Shown here: positions 1 to 15,300 of the stretch, piece after piece | Position numbering within the stretch: position 1 is the stretch's first letter | How the letters are laid out: every line of letters begins with the position of its first letter | Assembly (NCBI GenBank): GCA_008828725.1 | Contig: MEHQ01002731.1 | Span: forward strand, 146,794 to 210,793 | DNA length: 64,000 bases | Reading direction: 5' to 3' | DNA from: Saccharina japonica | Lineage: Eukaryota > Sar > Phaeophyceae > Laminariales > Laminariaceae | Notes under the pieces: generated by a model | Told to the model about the DNA's origin: nothing | The model's input: the letters and a program-made list of their open reading frames with translations, nothing else | Databases searched by the model: none | Program-made: the position numbers and the translations under genes

Positions 1-229
1 TCAACCCGCTGGATATCATTGGCCAACACGCACCAACCAAGAGCCTGATGCGCCCGACCAAGTCGGTATCCGTGGCAAAACGCGAACCAACCAATATCCT
101 TACGCGCTCAACCAATTTGATATCATTCGTCAGCACGCAACAACCAATCGCCTGACGTGCTCAACATTGTTTTCCAACTCGTATCGAAGGCATATGATAC
201 TCTATATAGTTAAGGGGGTTACGCAATAC
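1..229. repeat. degenerate tandem repeat at the left edge
   Basis: Units of about 45 bp with CAACCAA, ATATC and CGC(A/T)C blocks (positions 1-165) inside an intron of the IQ gene. No exon seen. Confidence 0.5.
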
Positions 230-316
230 CTTAGCCTGCTCGTCTTTTTCTTTCTGCCGGGCCTCCCATGCGGCGTGGGACTCTAGCCTCCTCGCCTCCT
301 CCTGGCGTAATTGTTC
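230..316 (-). CDS. IQ gene exon 18
   Basis: Twenty-nine residues, EQLRQEEARRLESHAAWEAR then QKEKDEQAK, with acceptor CGACAG and donor GTATTG, phase 0 at both ends. The coiled coil goes on beyond the left edge. Confidence 0.75.
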
Positions 317-3300
317 CTGTCGGGTTTGTTACACCGGAGTGCGGTACGCCAACGGGGCAAGGGGAGGGGGGGGGGTATTCTTGTTCATGCATGGCCGTAG
401 TCGTATGATTATATACTATCGCAGCCGGGAATGGAGCACGTTAGGCTTTCACCGGCCAGGCAGACATTGACAACTTGCACCAAGCGCGAGGCGCCGTGCG
501 ATGTTGGACGAGTCGCATGAAGGGTGAGCTGCATCCTACGGGGTGCATACTCTTGTTCATGCATGGCCTAAGCCGTACTCGAAGTATGATTATAAACTCT
601 CGCACGCCTCCCGTGGTGGAATGGAGCACATTCAGGCTTTCACCGACCAGGCAGACATTGATTGCTTGCACCAACCGCGACGCGCCGTGAGGTGTTCGGC
701 GAGTCACACGAAGAGTGAGTTGCATCCTGCTGAAACCCGCTTGTAGAGGTGGACTTTCGTTTTAGCATAAGGATGAAAGTGACGTTGCCGACCATCGACA
801 ACTTTGGAGAGTGCTAAGACACGATCATTTGTTTTTTAAACGATTACAACCCGGCAGTGTGCAGCATGATGAGCTTCAGCTTCAATAACTCGTATCAGAC
901 GTATGTGCGCATGTACGCATTCCCGAAACGAAGAAGAAAACAGAAAGGGAAAACAAAAAACGAAACCTCTATCAATGCACGAGGTAAAATTTTCAGTAGT
1001 TCCATCCTGTCCTACAATAGACCAGGATCACCAAACGGCTTCACGAACACAGAACAAGTCACGATTCGCCGTAAAAACAGTACGATTCGTGACTAAACAA
1101 ATATCAGTTCATTAATAAAACAACACACGGTTCGTGGCAAAAAAACTTCACGATTCGTGACGAAACAAATACAACTCGTTACAAGCAAACAACACGACGC
1201 TTCGTGACAAAACGAACTCACGATTCGTAACAAAACAAAGGCATGCCTCGTGACTTTTGCACAATGTCGTTTACAGTATATGTCACGTTAAAAACAAAAA
1301 CGAAATTAAAAGTTTTTTTTTGTTGCATGATAGAAGAATCGTGATATCGCAATATCCATTTTTCTTGACTGTTTCGAAGATTTTCAACATCACGAGTTTT
1401 TGTTCGTTAGGAATGGTCCTAACTTTTTTACTACCGCAAATATTTATCCACACTAAACCGAAGTAATTATTCCCCAAAAAGTGTGGTTGAAACTCCAAAA
1501 AAGGGTTACGGTACCTGAAGCTCAAGAAGGGCTACCCTCTGGGCCTCAGCAGCCTCTTCTGCGGCCTGTCGCTTGGTTTCGGCCTGCCTCTGCTGCTCAT
1601 GCTGCTCCTGCAGCTGCTTCTCCTGCCGGCGCTGCTGCTCCTGCTGCTCCTGCTGCTCCTGCTTCCGCCGCTCTTCGTGCTGCCGCTGCTGCTCCTGCAT
1701 ATCCTGCAGCTGCTTCTCCTGCTTGTCCTGCTGCTGCTGCTGGTTTTGCTGTTGTTGTTGCTGTTCCTTGTCCCGCTGCTGCCGGTCTAGCTGCTGCTGC
1801 TGCTGCTGGTTTTTGTTTAGGTCATCCGTCTCCTCGCGACGGTCATTGAGGGATTGCGGGAGTTGATAGGTGAGGATACACGTGCTGGCACGGAGCCGAT
1901 GGGGAAAGCTGAAATATGATGAAGGGAAGAACCCCGTGAAATTCTACAGCAGAGGCATTACTTTACCACATTTTCTCGCTCTACAGCACACTACCGCACT
2001 GTAAAGGCATGCATTTACCACTTTTTTTCACTCCTACAGCACACTACCGCACTGTAGAGGCATGGCTTTACCACCTTTTCTCACTCATACAGCACACTAC
2101 CGCACTGTAGAGGCATGGCTTGTCCTCCCTTTCTCACTGACACAGCACACTACTGCATTGCAGAGGCATGCCTTTACCAGCGCTTCGTCGCTCATACAAC
2201 ACACAGATTTCGCCCTTTTGTGGTGAATTTTATTGTGCACATTTACTTTTGTTGTGAGTCTTCTTCTTTCCGTCACCGAACGTTGCGATACTACTACTGC
2301 TGTGCCTGTACCTATACCTGCCCCTGCATCGGGAGCAGTATCCTAGCAGAGGTGCTACAGCAGTAGCGCCCTGTTTAGAAAGCTCCAACCATTGAATGGG
2401 GGACGAGACTCGTACTCGAAGGCATACCTGGTAGTCTATAGGGATCGTAGCACGACGGCGCCCCGTGAAAAAGAGAGAACGACGAGAGAACGACACACCA
2501 CGCCTCCAGAGGTCAGAATGAAAAACCAACCGGAGCGTTGTGATCACAGGATGAAGTAAGAAAAATATAATTGTTTACGTAGGGCCTTTGTTTTCACTTG
2601 GTTTTAGAGTCCCTCCTATCTACGTACGTACGTACGTACGTACGTAGCGAAAACAAAATCTGCGGCGTGTCAAAAGGTTGAAAAAAATCGGACGCCCGTG
2701 AAGGGTGGCGCCTTGATTTTCTGATTCGCCGCACTTAACCCCTTAACCCATTCAGAATTGAAAAAAAATCACACATTAATCCCGAGTAGTTTGTCCCCAA
2801 ATATGTGAGTGGGACCAGTTATTGACCCTTTTAGGACTGGAGTCCCGTTTTGGGGACAAACCACTCTACTTCTAAGTAATTTGACCCCAAAACGGGACTC
2901 CAGTCCTAAAAGGGTTAAGGGGTTAAGAACCGGTCCGCCGTTTTTGGGGACAAACTACTTGGAATTAGTGTGGGACAAGTTTTTCAGTTATGAATGGGTT
3001 AAGGTGGTATTTCTTTTTAAACCTCATACAACACCTGGCTTCGAAAAAAAAAAAAACGACCTTCATCCGATGGCTTACAGTAGTTAGGTATACAACGAAT
3101 CGAATCATTGTTATGACACCTACAGCAGGTCCTGCCGACGACGCCACGTGTTATGATACGTACGTAACCTAAGCTGTTAATAGGCAAAACAGGATGCGAT
3201 TGGGGAGCAGCTGCGGGGGCAGACCCGGCTACTACTACTGGTGGTGCAGGTTGGCCGAGGAGTACTCTTGTGTCACTCCTGAATGTGTTGGGGCATTCGT

Positions 3301-6300
3301 AGCTTGCGGTGCGCCGCTCCAGACGAAATGAACTTTGGGGGGGGGGGGGGGTCTCATTTATGCATCGGCCGTAGTCTATGACCACTAGACCCTCGCATCC
3401 CTACAATGCCGGGACGGAGCATGTCCGGGTTTTCACCGAACCAGGCAGACATTGCTATGCACCAAGCGCGAACGCCGTGAGGTGTTGGGCGAGTCCATGG
3501 AGTGAGCTGCATCCTACTAAGAACCGCTGTGAGGCGGACTTGCATATGGATACACAGCTTCAAGAGTTGATTTAACTTTCGGTGTGGCCACTTCCGGAGA
3601 CAGCAATGGGTTTTACTATGTAACTGCCTCGCGGACGCCTTACCATATTAACACTACGTGAAACGACCATTCCCCTTGTGCGGAACAAAGGTTCTCCACC
3701 CCGCACAAATGATCTACTCGACCGCCAGCTTTGGTGACCGCCAAAAAAAAATAACAAAAAAAAACGGCACCCTGGTTGTCTAGCTCACGCAGCGAGTGGC
3801 GTGTTTTACAGCGTCGTTGCCAACCGACGCCAACCCAACCTATAAATATAATATATTTATAGGGGCCGATTTATAGGGGGGGGGGCATAAACACAAAAAA
3901 AAAAAACAGGTACGTATTCCCTTATGTTTTGACACCATACTTGGTCTTGACTGTTACGGGGGACCATAGTAAATAGGACCAAATATTGTTAGTACAAATA
4001 GTTTAATATATAGTTTTTTGTGTGTACCGTAGGTCCTATTTACTATTAGCATCATTTAGCCCACCCCGTAATAGCATTATTGATACCAGTATATTATATG
4101 GTAATGGAGTTACGTGTTAATGCCTACTATTAATAGGTTCGAATATATGTCCCCATTATACCCGCCGCGATATCTTGTTCGAATATATATATTAAAAAAT
4201 TAAATAAACAACAGCTGTGAGCTCGAGGATTTCGTCGAAGTTCATCTTTGCTAGCTGAGTGTAATACTTCGATCGCGCGTACTTACGGATTTTATATGTC
4301 CTCATGTAGGATATATAAGGCATGGAATGAAGCCTCTCTCTCACCATAAAAATAATGTTCTTCGTGGCGTAGTCACTGATGGTAAACTCCAGGAACTCGA
4401 TCTGGTGCTTGTTGGCCGACAACGCGCACAAAAAGTCTGCAGCACCGCCGAGATGATGACAAAAACAAGAAGAAGAAAAAAACAACACAGCGAGAAACGG
4501 ACAACGCGCGGCACCGCTAGTTAGTAGTACGCGAGGACCATAGTAAATACTAGTAAATAGGACCACATATTGTTCGTAAGAATAGGTAACATATATAGGA
4601 TTTTGTGTGTACCATATGTCCTATTCACTCCCGGGGGGGCATCGCCAAAAGAGTGCTGCTCAAGGATAACGGACAACGTACGGCACCGGTAGTTAATACG
4701 AGGGACCATCACAGTAAATAGGACCAAATATTGTTAGTCAAAATAGGTATATATATAGTATTTTGTCTGTACCATAGGTCCTATTTACTACCAGGTAGTA
4801 TGGTCCCCCGTGATAGTTCAAGTTAGTAGGGACGTGATGATGAGTTGGACGAGCCATCTCAGTAGTGGACAAACACTGTTGGTGGATCTTCCTAAGGTAG
4901 CTAATTAGGCACCTCTGATTGGCCAAGCAAGCACTGACCACTGGCGAAGGGTTCGGGTTCGGGTTAGGGTTCGGGTTCGATCTGAGGGTCAACATACTAC
5001 TACCCAGACAAAACCCCCATTTTAAATATCCACTATCACCCTTTGTCCACCCCTCAGCCATCTCTACGTATCGCGGTCGCTCGAAAGTGAAATTTAATGA
5101 ATCATACTTCGTATGTCTTGAAATAGTATGATTTTTTTTTTTTTTATTGAAATGGCGTTGTATGGTATGTAGGCTTTGGTGAATTTGCCAAACGGGGGGG
5201 GGGGGCGTCCGTCCCCTCACAGCCACCGAACTCTACTCGACTAGTTTCGCTGGCGGCGTCCCGCTCCATAGATATAACATCCGTAAGTACGCGCGATCGA
5301 AGTACTGTATCACATTCAGCTAGCAAAGATGAGTTTCGACGAAATCCTCGAGCTCACAGCTGTTGTTTTTATTTTTATTTTTAATATTTCTGCATCATCA
5401 CCCGTGGCCGGGACCCTACCCTCAAGAAAAATCGCACCCAGTATGAAAAAAAAAGGAAGACGTACTCGTACATATTTTCGTAATAATATTATTCCAGCAA
5501 AAAATCAAAGTAATATTACTGGAGAATATAGTACAGTGGGGGGGCCTATATAAGGCGGTATAGTGTACCGAGGTTTTTGACCGCCTTATCTCGAAAGACC
5601 GCCCTATTGGAGATATGGCGGTTGACCGCCCTATTGGGCTTTTGGTGATATCCCAATAAGGCGGTAACCGCCCTATTGAGTGCATACAGCCTTTTAATGT
5701 ACAGCACAGAGCGCCTCTGACCCAGAAGATGACCCAGAGGGCCTCACGAAGAGGAATATCATACGTGTGCTCGGAGAAGGAAGGCACAGTGTTGCAGCAG
5801 TACCAGTGCTGAACCCAGTAAATATGTGTGGTGTCTAATACTGCTGTACACACCAATGCACAGCAGATCAGACGGGTGCACACACACTTTGCATGTTGAG
5901 AAGTATAATATTTTTTGAGCTGCGGGCGACAGAGCCCGCCGAAGACACACTCCACCCAGAGAAGATACATACCGCCGTACTGTTGTACGGAGAGGACTCT
6001 TTGCTTTGCTACACATTCACAACAGGGCTCCAACCTATTCTACGGCACCGTACTACTGTACTGACTACTGTACTGCACTACAGTCCTCCGCTGTGCCCCC
6101 CCCCTTGACCTTGTTGAGGCTCACAAAATTGCCTCATGTCTGCCTGCTGCACTGGCTTAGAGGCATCCGCTTTGATGAACGACATCCTGGCCTTCTGCAG
6201 ATAGAGGGAGGCATCGCCATTGCCGCACGCCTCCGCTGCGCTCTCCAGAGAATGGAGGCGAAAGTGGGCCGTGGATAGGGCTGTAGCCGCATTGAATAAG

Positions 6301-9300
6301 GCGGTAGGCGCCCTGAATAGGCGGCCACCGCCTTGTATAGGGTATGTTGTTATATAAGGCGGTAGCCGCCCTATTCGCATCTTCTGTCGTGTCAAGCCGA
6401 TTTTGACCGCCTTATCTCGAACGACCGCCTTATTCAGACCGCCTTATATAGGCCCCCCTACATGTAGTCGGAACCTCGCTTGTTATTACAGTACGCCAAC
6501 GGTTGTACACACATACGGGCGCTGTTACGAGTATGGTTTTACTACCACTCGTNGACGCGTGCTACGATAGAGGTATAGGGTATACCTTTTTTTGGCTGAA
6601 ACTTTTTCTGAATGATCTATTAAAGGCTCCTTAACCCATTCAGAACTGAAAAAAAAAATCCCACACTAATTCCAAGTAGTTTGTACCCAAATACGTGGGA
6701 CCAGTTCTTAACCCATCCAGAACTGAAAAACCTGTCCCACACTAATGCCAAGTAGTTTGTCCCCAAAAACGGGGGACCAGTTCTTAAGGGGTTAAGGGGT
6801 TACTTAGTATAACCGAAAACCGTTGGAATCTCATTATTATTGTGTTGCAGAATGTTTCATTTTTTACTTAGGCCCGTGGAATTAATCTTCGGGTATCTCA
6901 CGTATGATACTCGTAGCACTTTTATTTTCCTCCAAAATCAGTGTTTTGGGTGAGGTATATATAGAGCTCCTCAAGTGACTGCCCCTCTACCATAGCATGC
7001 GTCACTAAACATGTATGTGTTGGTGTCCGACGACGGCACAGGTGGAGAAGGGTCGACAGGCCGCCGAAGAGGCCGTCGCTCTCCGTCTCAAGATGGAGGG
7101 AGAGGAGGAGAAGGCGAGGAAGCGTCAGGCGGGGGCGGACCCGCGAACCAATTTATTAGTAGGAATAGAGCAAGAAGAGACGCAAACCCCCGTCGCGAGA
7201 GACGGGAAGGCGGGTGGGCAGGCCCCTTCGAAGAACAAGGTGAGGGCTAACTAAATGAAGGGAACAACACAACTCTCACGAGCATGGGTGGCGTCCCTTG
7301 TTATGTCACCTGTGGTGCCTGGTATTCGTTGGCCGACCCTTTTTTATTCGTTAGATAGCTCTACGACGTAGCCGGTGGGATTGTGCACCGGGCTTAGCTT
7401 ACGCTTTTTACCCCGCCCAAGATCTTGAAGCTATGAAGCCCAAGGAACATTAGGTGCAACCCTTTCACGGGTCTTTCGGCCCTTTCAATCACGAACCTTT
7501 GGGTTGACATGTATAGAGGAAAGGTCTCGCACCTCGGGTACTATTATCGATTCCCACTTTTCATGATCTTGATCTTTCGAGGAAGATCTATTCCCGATCT
7601 TGCATAGATTTCGCTCATGTTGCCGGGTGGGACCCCGTGGAATCCGCAAGATCTACAGTAGTAGTGGCACATGTTTTCCTGGGTGGGATCTGTACTATGC
7701 AGATCCTGCACAATCTCGCTCACGACGGCAGGCGACGAACTAGATGATCTAGATCATGATCTATCTGTAGATGCTCTAGATCATTATATATCTGTAGATG
7801 ATCTAGATCATGATATATCTGTAGATGATCAAGATCATGATATATATGTAGATGATCTAGATCATGATCTATCTATAGATGATCTAGATCACGATCTATC
7901 TGTAGATGATCTAGATCGTGATCTATCTGTAGATGGTCTAGATCATGATCTATCTGTAGATGGCCTAGATCATGATCTATCTGTAGATGATCTAGATCGT
8001 GATATATCTGTAGATGATCTATAGTAGATCATGATCTATCTGTAGATGGCCTAGATCACGATCCATCTCTAGACGATCTAGATCATGATCCATCTGTAGA
8101 TGATTTCGATCATGATCTATCTGTAGATGGTCTAGATCGTGATATATCTGCAGATCATCTACAAATAGTAGATCATGATCTATCTGTAGATGATTTAAAG
8201 TAGATCATGATCTATCTGTGGATGATCTGTCCGAGGTGTGTCCAATTTCTCGGACCCTGCCTTGTTTTGACTCAAGGGGAACATAACATTTCGTCGCTAC
8301 GAGTATCTGGAGATCACTTTCATGCAGGGATGTACGTTACGGGTAACGATAAGTCAGAAATTATTGTGGTTGATTGGCAGTAAGAGGTGTGGGCGTGACC
8401 ATGGTCGCAAATTTCGGTTAGAGTAAGGAATAATTAGGAACGGGAATATTTACTGTGGCAATTCCCGTCCTGAGAAAGCATGCACAGCGAGTGCAGGTTT
8501 GCCAAATAACCGACGCCCTGCAGCGCGTGTAGGTCGGAAGTCCTTGCTCAGAGCGTAGACAGACATCAGGTAGTCGGTGTATTTGTCAACCACGCCAGGC
8601 GTCCGAACCGCCCCCCCCCCGTCTGGCAAGTGGCCACACCGAAAGTTAAATCAACTCGTTGAAGCTGTTATCCATATGCAAGTCCGCCTCACACGCGGTT
8701 CTTAGTAGGATGCAGGTCACTCTTCATGTGACTCGCCGAACACCTCACGGCGCTTCGTGCTTGGTGCTAGCAATGTCTGCCTGGACGGTGAAGACCCGAC
8801 GTGCTCCGTCCCGGAATTATAAGGATGCGAGGGTCTGTTGTCGTACAACTACGGCCATGCATGAATATTGAGTACCCCCCCCACCCCACCACCACCACCA
8901 GGGTACCGTTTGGTAGTCCCCATGGCTGGCGGTCGAGTTAGATCCTTTGTGCGGGGTAACGAACCTTAACTCCGCACAAGGAGATTTATCGTAGCACGCG
9001 ATGCGTAAAAGTGGTAAGGCACCCACGAGGCAGTTGAAAAGCTGGGTCGGTTCGGGTCGGGTCGGGTCGGGTCGGGTCGGGTCGGGTCGGGTCGGGTCTG
9101 GTCAGGTCGGGTCGGGTCGGGAGGCTTTAAAATTATCACGGGTTGCATCGGGTCACCCTTACCTGACCCGACCCAAGCCGACCTGCGAGGTGTGACCCGA
9201 CCCATGAAAAGCCCTGATTTGTATCGCGCGCTAGGGTTTCATTCAGCATTCCCAATGCTCGTCGATATGTGTCAAGATGTATGTGCAAACCCACGCTCTC

Positions 9301-12300
9301 GAGGACGAACGGGCTGAAGAAACAGGGTTGATCGGTCGTTGCAAGGACATATATATATATACATGGTTGGTTGCCGTGCGAGAAGTGCTCCGTGCGGCGC
9401 GGTAGCCAGTTTCTGGCGACGCACGGACCGATCATAGTCGAAGAGTCGCTGGGGCCATGCATGCAATGGTTGATTGCAACCGTTCTGGTCGCTTCGACAT
9501 GCTCTCTTGACAGTATCCTATGTGTATACTTTGAACAGCAGTCCCGTGAGTCGCGGCACGGACACATTAACAAGTGTTTCGATATCAAGGTGTGTGCACA
9601 CAGTAGATACAAGTACCTGAATTAGCTTTAGGTAGATAACGAAGACGCTCTGATCTCCTTGTAACTTAGATAAACATTGTCTGGGTCTCGTATATTATGT
9701 CCACGAAATAACTTGTTGTGTTGGTATCTACGGTATACGGGATGTCTTGGAAGAATATTCAGTAAAGGCATGGGTGTATGCGCTGGATGCCATTGGTTAT
9801 ATGCATTGAGTCAATGTGAAGACTACAGCAGCAGCATGAAGACAACAATAACAACAATAACACGTATCTGATTAACACGGTCGAGAGCGTCTCCATATCC
9901 ACGCATCTACGAGACTACGCGACGTGCTTATCCACAAAAAAACTGACAAGCTGCAACGGTGTGGGAGGCTGTCCTCCAAGCGCTTACCCTCGACATTGTG
10001 AGAGCCAAGGGAGCGATACATAGACTACACGTTGATGCCTGCCTCCGACGAGTCCTAACAACCATGGTTGGCTTCCTTCTCGTGTATGTCGACCAGGGAA
10101 GCCAGACGAGGGACGCACGCATGCCCGCACGCACACACACCTCTTCCTCCTTGAGTCTGTTCTTCATAAGAGCAATCTCCTCGGCGTCCTTGTTGTGCGC
10201 CTCACGCACTTCTCGCATGGCCTGCCACCGAGCGAGAGAGCGAGCAGACAGTCGGGTTGCTCGGCATGGTTGCGCGTGAGGCCATGGTAGGATTGATTTG
10301 ACCAAAACAAATTATGTACAGGTTCTCAGTGCAGGAAACCCCGTGGATGGCCCAGTACCCTGTACACCGTACGTAGGTGTCTTCAGTGGATACACGTGCT
10401 CGTAGTACGACAATAGAGGTAGCACCTTAAAATACTATTAATACCCGATGAACAATTCCATGGCGTAAAAGTATAAAAACGAAAACTATTGCAGCAAAAC
10501 CAAAATGGCATTTCAACGATTTTGGCGTTACGGAAGCCCGTCATTATTCCAATATTTTTTTCCCGCCAGAAAAATGCTACCTCTATTATCGTACATAGCA
10601 CGCGGTACTTGTTTGGCGGAAGCGGTCATTCCAATATTTTTTTTCCCGCCAAAAAAATGCTACCTCTATCGTATATAGCACGCGTGCTATCATACGATAG
10701 AGGTATACCTTATTTTGGCTATTTTTGGCTAAAGCGTTTTCGTGCTATCATACGATAGAGGTATACCTTATTTTGGCTATTTTTGGCTATTTTTGGCTAT
10801 TTTTGGCTTGCTGAACCCAAACTCGTCGGACTTTCACTATTACGGAGGACCATAGTAAATAGGACCAAATATTGTAAGTAAAATAAGGTAAATATATAGG
10901 TTTTTGTGTATACCGCAGGTCCTCTTAACTATGGTCCCCCGTAATAGTCTTGGAAATATTGGTCATGGTATATACTTGGGCCCATGGGATCGTCCATCGG
11001 GCACAGCACTTTTATTTCCCCCCCATAACCAGTTTTTCGGGTGGCACACTAATGGACTTAAGAAACACGGTGCAGCTCTACCGTAGCATGCGTCTTTGAA
11101 AGAATTCACCATGTCGCAATGGTTGAGGCACACTGACTGTGTGCGAGACAAAGGGGACCATAAACAACGATTGCCAATGGTTGGTTGGGTCTGATTGTCG
11201 AAGGGTTAGGGATGGGGTTGTGGGGTTTGCTGCAATCGTACCGCGTGCACAGTAGTAGTGATCCTGAACCATACTGCCCAATAACCGGCAAACCCCCCTT
11301 GGCGTATTTGGGGTTATACAGTAATACGGAGGACCATCATATTAATAGTAAATAGGGCCTACGGTACACACACACAAACCTATGTACGTATTTACCTATA
11401 TTGTTTCGAAACATTACTTGGTCCTGTTTACTATGGTCCTCCGTAATAGTAGCACACTAAAAGCAGGTAAAATCATCTTAGCACCAACGTAATCTGTATC
11501 GTGGGGCACTCAGAACCCCCATCCTCAGCAGCGGTCCCTCCGCCTGCTATCTGCCAAGAATCCCGGAGCTAAGCCGATACTAGGCCTGAGTCTAACCAGT
11601 GTGTCTTTACGCCCAAGAACGAAATGTTTGACGTAGAAAAATCAGCGTCCATCCTAACCTGTCCGAAAATAGTTTTTTTTACTGTAGTGTTGACCAAAAC
11701 CCTTTTACAAAACAAGACGCCCAGACTGACTGGGCCGGTATCCCTGTTTCTTACTACAGTATTACAGAGGGCCGTAGCAGTCAGAACCCGTGATGGACCT
11801 TTGTTTACACACCAAATGTTTGGTTTTGGCTACTGCTGTATGCTCCCCTGTAATAGAAAGACGCTGTTGCCTACCTCATGTACCGCCTCCCTATCCCGTG
11901 CACCTGATACCGAATACCAGTACGACGTACCATCTTGTTGTTTTTTCTTTTTCGCGACTACAGCACGCGACATGTGCTGGTGACGATTTCGGGAACTAAT
12001 AATTTGAGGCTGAGATTGTTTCAATTTGTTTTATGAATTTTCGACTACGAAGCATTTGTGCTACGCGAGGAAGGAACGCCGCTTTAAATCATACCGGGTA
12101 CACAATAGTCGTAAAGAGCCTATGCTCAACGTTGACATCACAACAAGCCGCGAGCGTTAGTCAAAATAAACGATTATTACCTGCCGTCGCGTACTGTATC
12201 GGGCTGCTCAAACTATATACTGACACCATCGAGATGGCATGTCGAAGCCGCAGGTTCTCTTCTCGCAACCGCTACAACCAACCATTGCATGCATGCCCAT

Positions 12301-15300
12301 CGTCGCAACTCATCCGCCACGATCTGTTGCGTAGACTGGGCTGGCTATATCCTGTTTTCGTTTCAGAAGGCCAGGTACTGGATTGCCTTACCTCCTCCAC
12401 CGCTTCCCTGTCCCGCGCCCGCTCCTCCTCCGCCTGCCGCGAGGCCAGCTCCCTCTCGACGTCCTGCTCCGCCAGCCTGACCGCCACCTCAACCTTTAGC
12501 TTCGCTGCGAGCTCTTTCTGCGTCGGTTCGTTCGTTCGTTCGTTCGTTCATTCGACGCGCACGACAGGAAGAGAGCTTCTCGTTGGTAGCTCGGGGCGAC
12601 CGACGCGCTCAAGTCATTCCATACTGCGGTGGTGTTGTGGATACCATGGGATACTCAACACCTGAAGGATGCTTATACTGAGCAATACCTTCAACTACTG
12701 TGTACTTTCAGGGCGGGGTACTTATGCTTGGCGAGGCTGCAACACAAGGGCGGGCGGGCGGGCGGGTGGGGTGAACCGTTGTGCTGCAGCACCGGCTTTG
12801 CTTCATCTATCGCAGGCTCGTGCAAACGCCGGCCATAGGGCGTGTATTAATATATATACATGCCATTACGCCAAGATGACAGGCGACGGCTGTTTGCAAG
12901 ACCATGCGCGAGTGAAACAGGAACAAACTTCATTGGTTACGTATGTACATACGCCGCTCCCCCCCCCCGTCTCTCTCACGTTGAGCTCGTCCTCGATCCC
13001 CCGCCTCATGTCCCTGTGTATGCGCTCTACGTCCTCGAAGCTCCACTCCCCACCCCCGCTCCCGCTACCACTCCCACCCCAGCTCCCCCCCCGCTCCCGC
13101 CACCGCTGTCACCCTCATAACCGCCTCGGCTACCGTCCCCGCTAATCCCTTCTGTTCGTTTCCCCCCGACGCTGGAGCTACCACGGGCGCTGCCTTGTTG
13201 TCCGGAGTACTTTCCGTCGTGTCCCCACCCTCCTTCCGTCGGTAGCAGCATCGTCGGGCTGTGCTGCTCCCCGCGACTATTCCGCGTAGCGGTCGTCGAC
13301 GCCGCGCCGGCGTGATGAGAGTGCCCTTTGCTGTTGCGCGCGGTGGAGGTCTTGCTACCCCTGCTGGGTGTTTGATGAGAGTACGCGCAGCCATTACGAG
13401 CACGGGGTGCTGTCGTTAGGCACGCACGCGCATAGGCAGGGTGTAGAGAACAGGCTTGTGGTGGCCACGGCAACATGATGGTGTACAGAGGAGCTATCGT
13501 ACCCGGTGAGGTGTTATGACTTTGTATGGATTGCTACGCCTGCTGGAGTTTATGTAAGCGCGCAAGACGTTTGTGTACGCGGCCATAAGTGGGGCGAGAA
13601 TGCGCGCGGCGGGTGTTGACAGGGAAGGGTATATATGGGGAAATATGATTATGGCCACAGCAATATGACGGACGGGGGAATTACGAATTACCGTTCCGGG
13701 AAATATTTAATTCGCTCCTGCGGACACGAAAAGGGATTACAGTAGGCGCGCCGCCAATCGGCTGGGGAAGGGGAGGGAAATCTTGGGGCTTATCGGTCAA
13801 TACCGGCCACCAATGGGTTGGAATTCCCTCGAGCAGAAACTCGACCCTCCTTTATGTGCTGTCATGAGTTGGTTGTTCACTCATATTTGCCGATGCTCAA
13901 ACTACCATTCGCGCCCTACGTAGACCGGGCGAAGCTGTCACGGCTACTACTATTAATACAGTACTACTACTACTACTACTACTACTACTACCACTACCAC
14001 TACCACTACCACTACCACTACTACTACCACTACTACCACCCCACTACCACCCTTACTACTACTGATACTTTCTACTACTACTACTACTACGACTACTACG
14101 ACGACTACTAGACTACTACTACCACCACTACTACTGCTACTATCACTACTACTACCACTACTGCTACCACTACCACCCTTGCTACGTTACTATTTCTACT
14201 ACAACCCATTATATTCATCCTCCTACTCGCCCTCCTGCTCTCGTAGCACGATTTTAGCCGTGTTGTCGTACCTCGCTGCCGGTGCCGAAGATGCCGCTGA
14301 CCCCGCACGACCCGCCGTAGCGGACCCGGTCATCATGGAGACCGCGCTCTCCTTGGACACCATAGCCACCCTTGTCCGGCCTGGCGACGCCGAAGGCGAC
14401 CCCGTACTTGCCCTTGCCCCCGCATGGCTCGCTCGGCCGCGCGAAGCGTGCTTGTCCACACCCGCGTCACCGACAACGACGGCGGCGGTGATGGCGGCGG
14501 CTGCGGCGGCCTGACCGGCCGCACTGCCCGTAGCAGCAACAACCTGTTCCGCTTGCGACGGCGATACAGCCGACGATGGGGGTGTGCGAACACCCGCCAC
14601 TTCTATCGCCGGCGAAATGCCTAACGAGAGCGGCGCTGAATGAATGCTCCCCGCGGAGGAGACTTCGACGGCGGTGCCGGGGCGGGACAGGGTGCGGAGG
14701 TCGTCCGCCGCCGCGCGACCGCTGTCTCGGATCGACTCCACGCGGGCGGCGTGCCTCTCGCGCTGCCCGGCCCGCTGCTGCTTGGCGGCCATGACCCTCG
14801 CCCGGCCTTGTATCTTTACTGCCGCTGCTCTCTTTTTCTGAAGAAGTGTATCGGGTTCAGGGGTTGTGGGGCAAGGGGACGAGGAAGTGGTGGAGAGAGA
14901 GAGAAGGTGAGGGGGGGTAGGGGGAGGATCGTGGCAGCGAGAGATATGTGATTTTTGCTGCCACGCTTTTGGAAGGTGCAGGCATGGGTGCCCTTCGGAG
15001 AGTGGTGGACACTCGTGGAAGGACCCCTGGGAATCCGCACAAGGACACGATTTGAGGGAATTGGCCGCTCTGTGGAGGGTGTTAGATACGCTTGGAAATG
15101 GTTTGACATGCTTTGGAGGGTGTGGGGGCACGCTTCGAGAGCGTTAGATGCAGGTGCAGCGGGGAGGGTGTTCGATACGCTTCGAAGGCGTTCACATGAA
15201 CACACTACGCAGTGGTTACGCAAGCTTCCAAGACACCGAGCAAACACGCTTTGAGAGCAGTTGGTGCTCCTGAACGGGTGTGATACACGCTCATAAGGCC

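Noticed and set aside
7671-8024. 117-residue ORF of SVDDLDHDL repeats
   Set aside because: It is the translation of the 30-bp GATC minisatellite, whose unit length is divisible by three. No splice or codon evidence.
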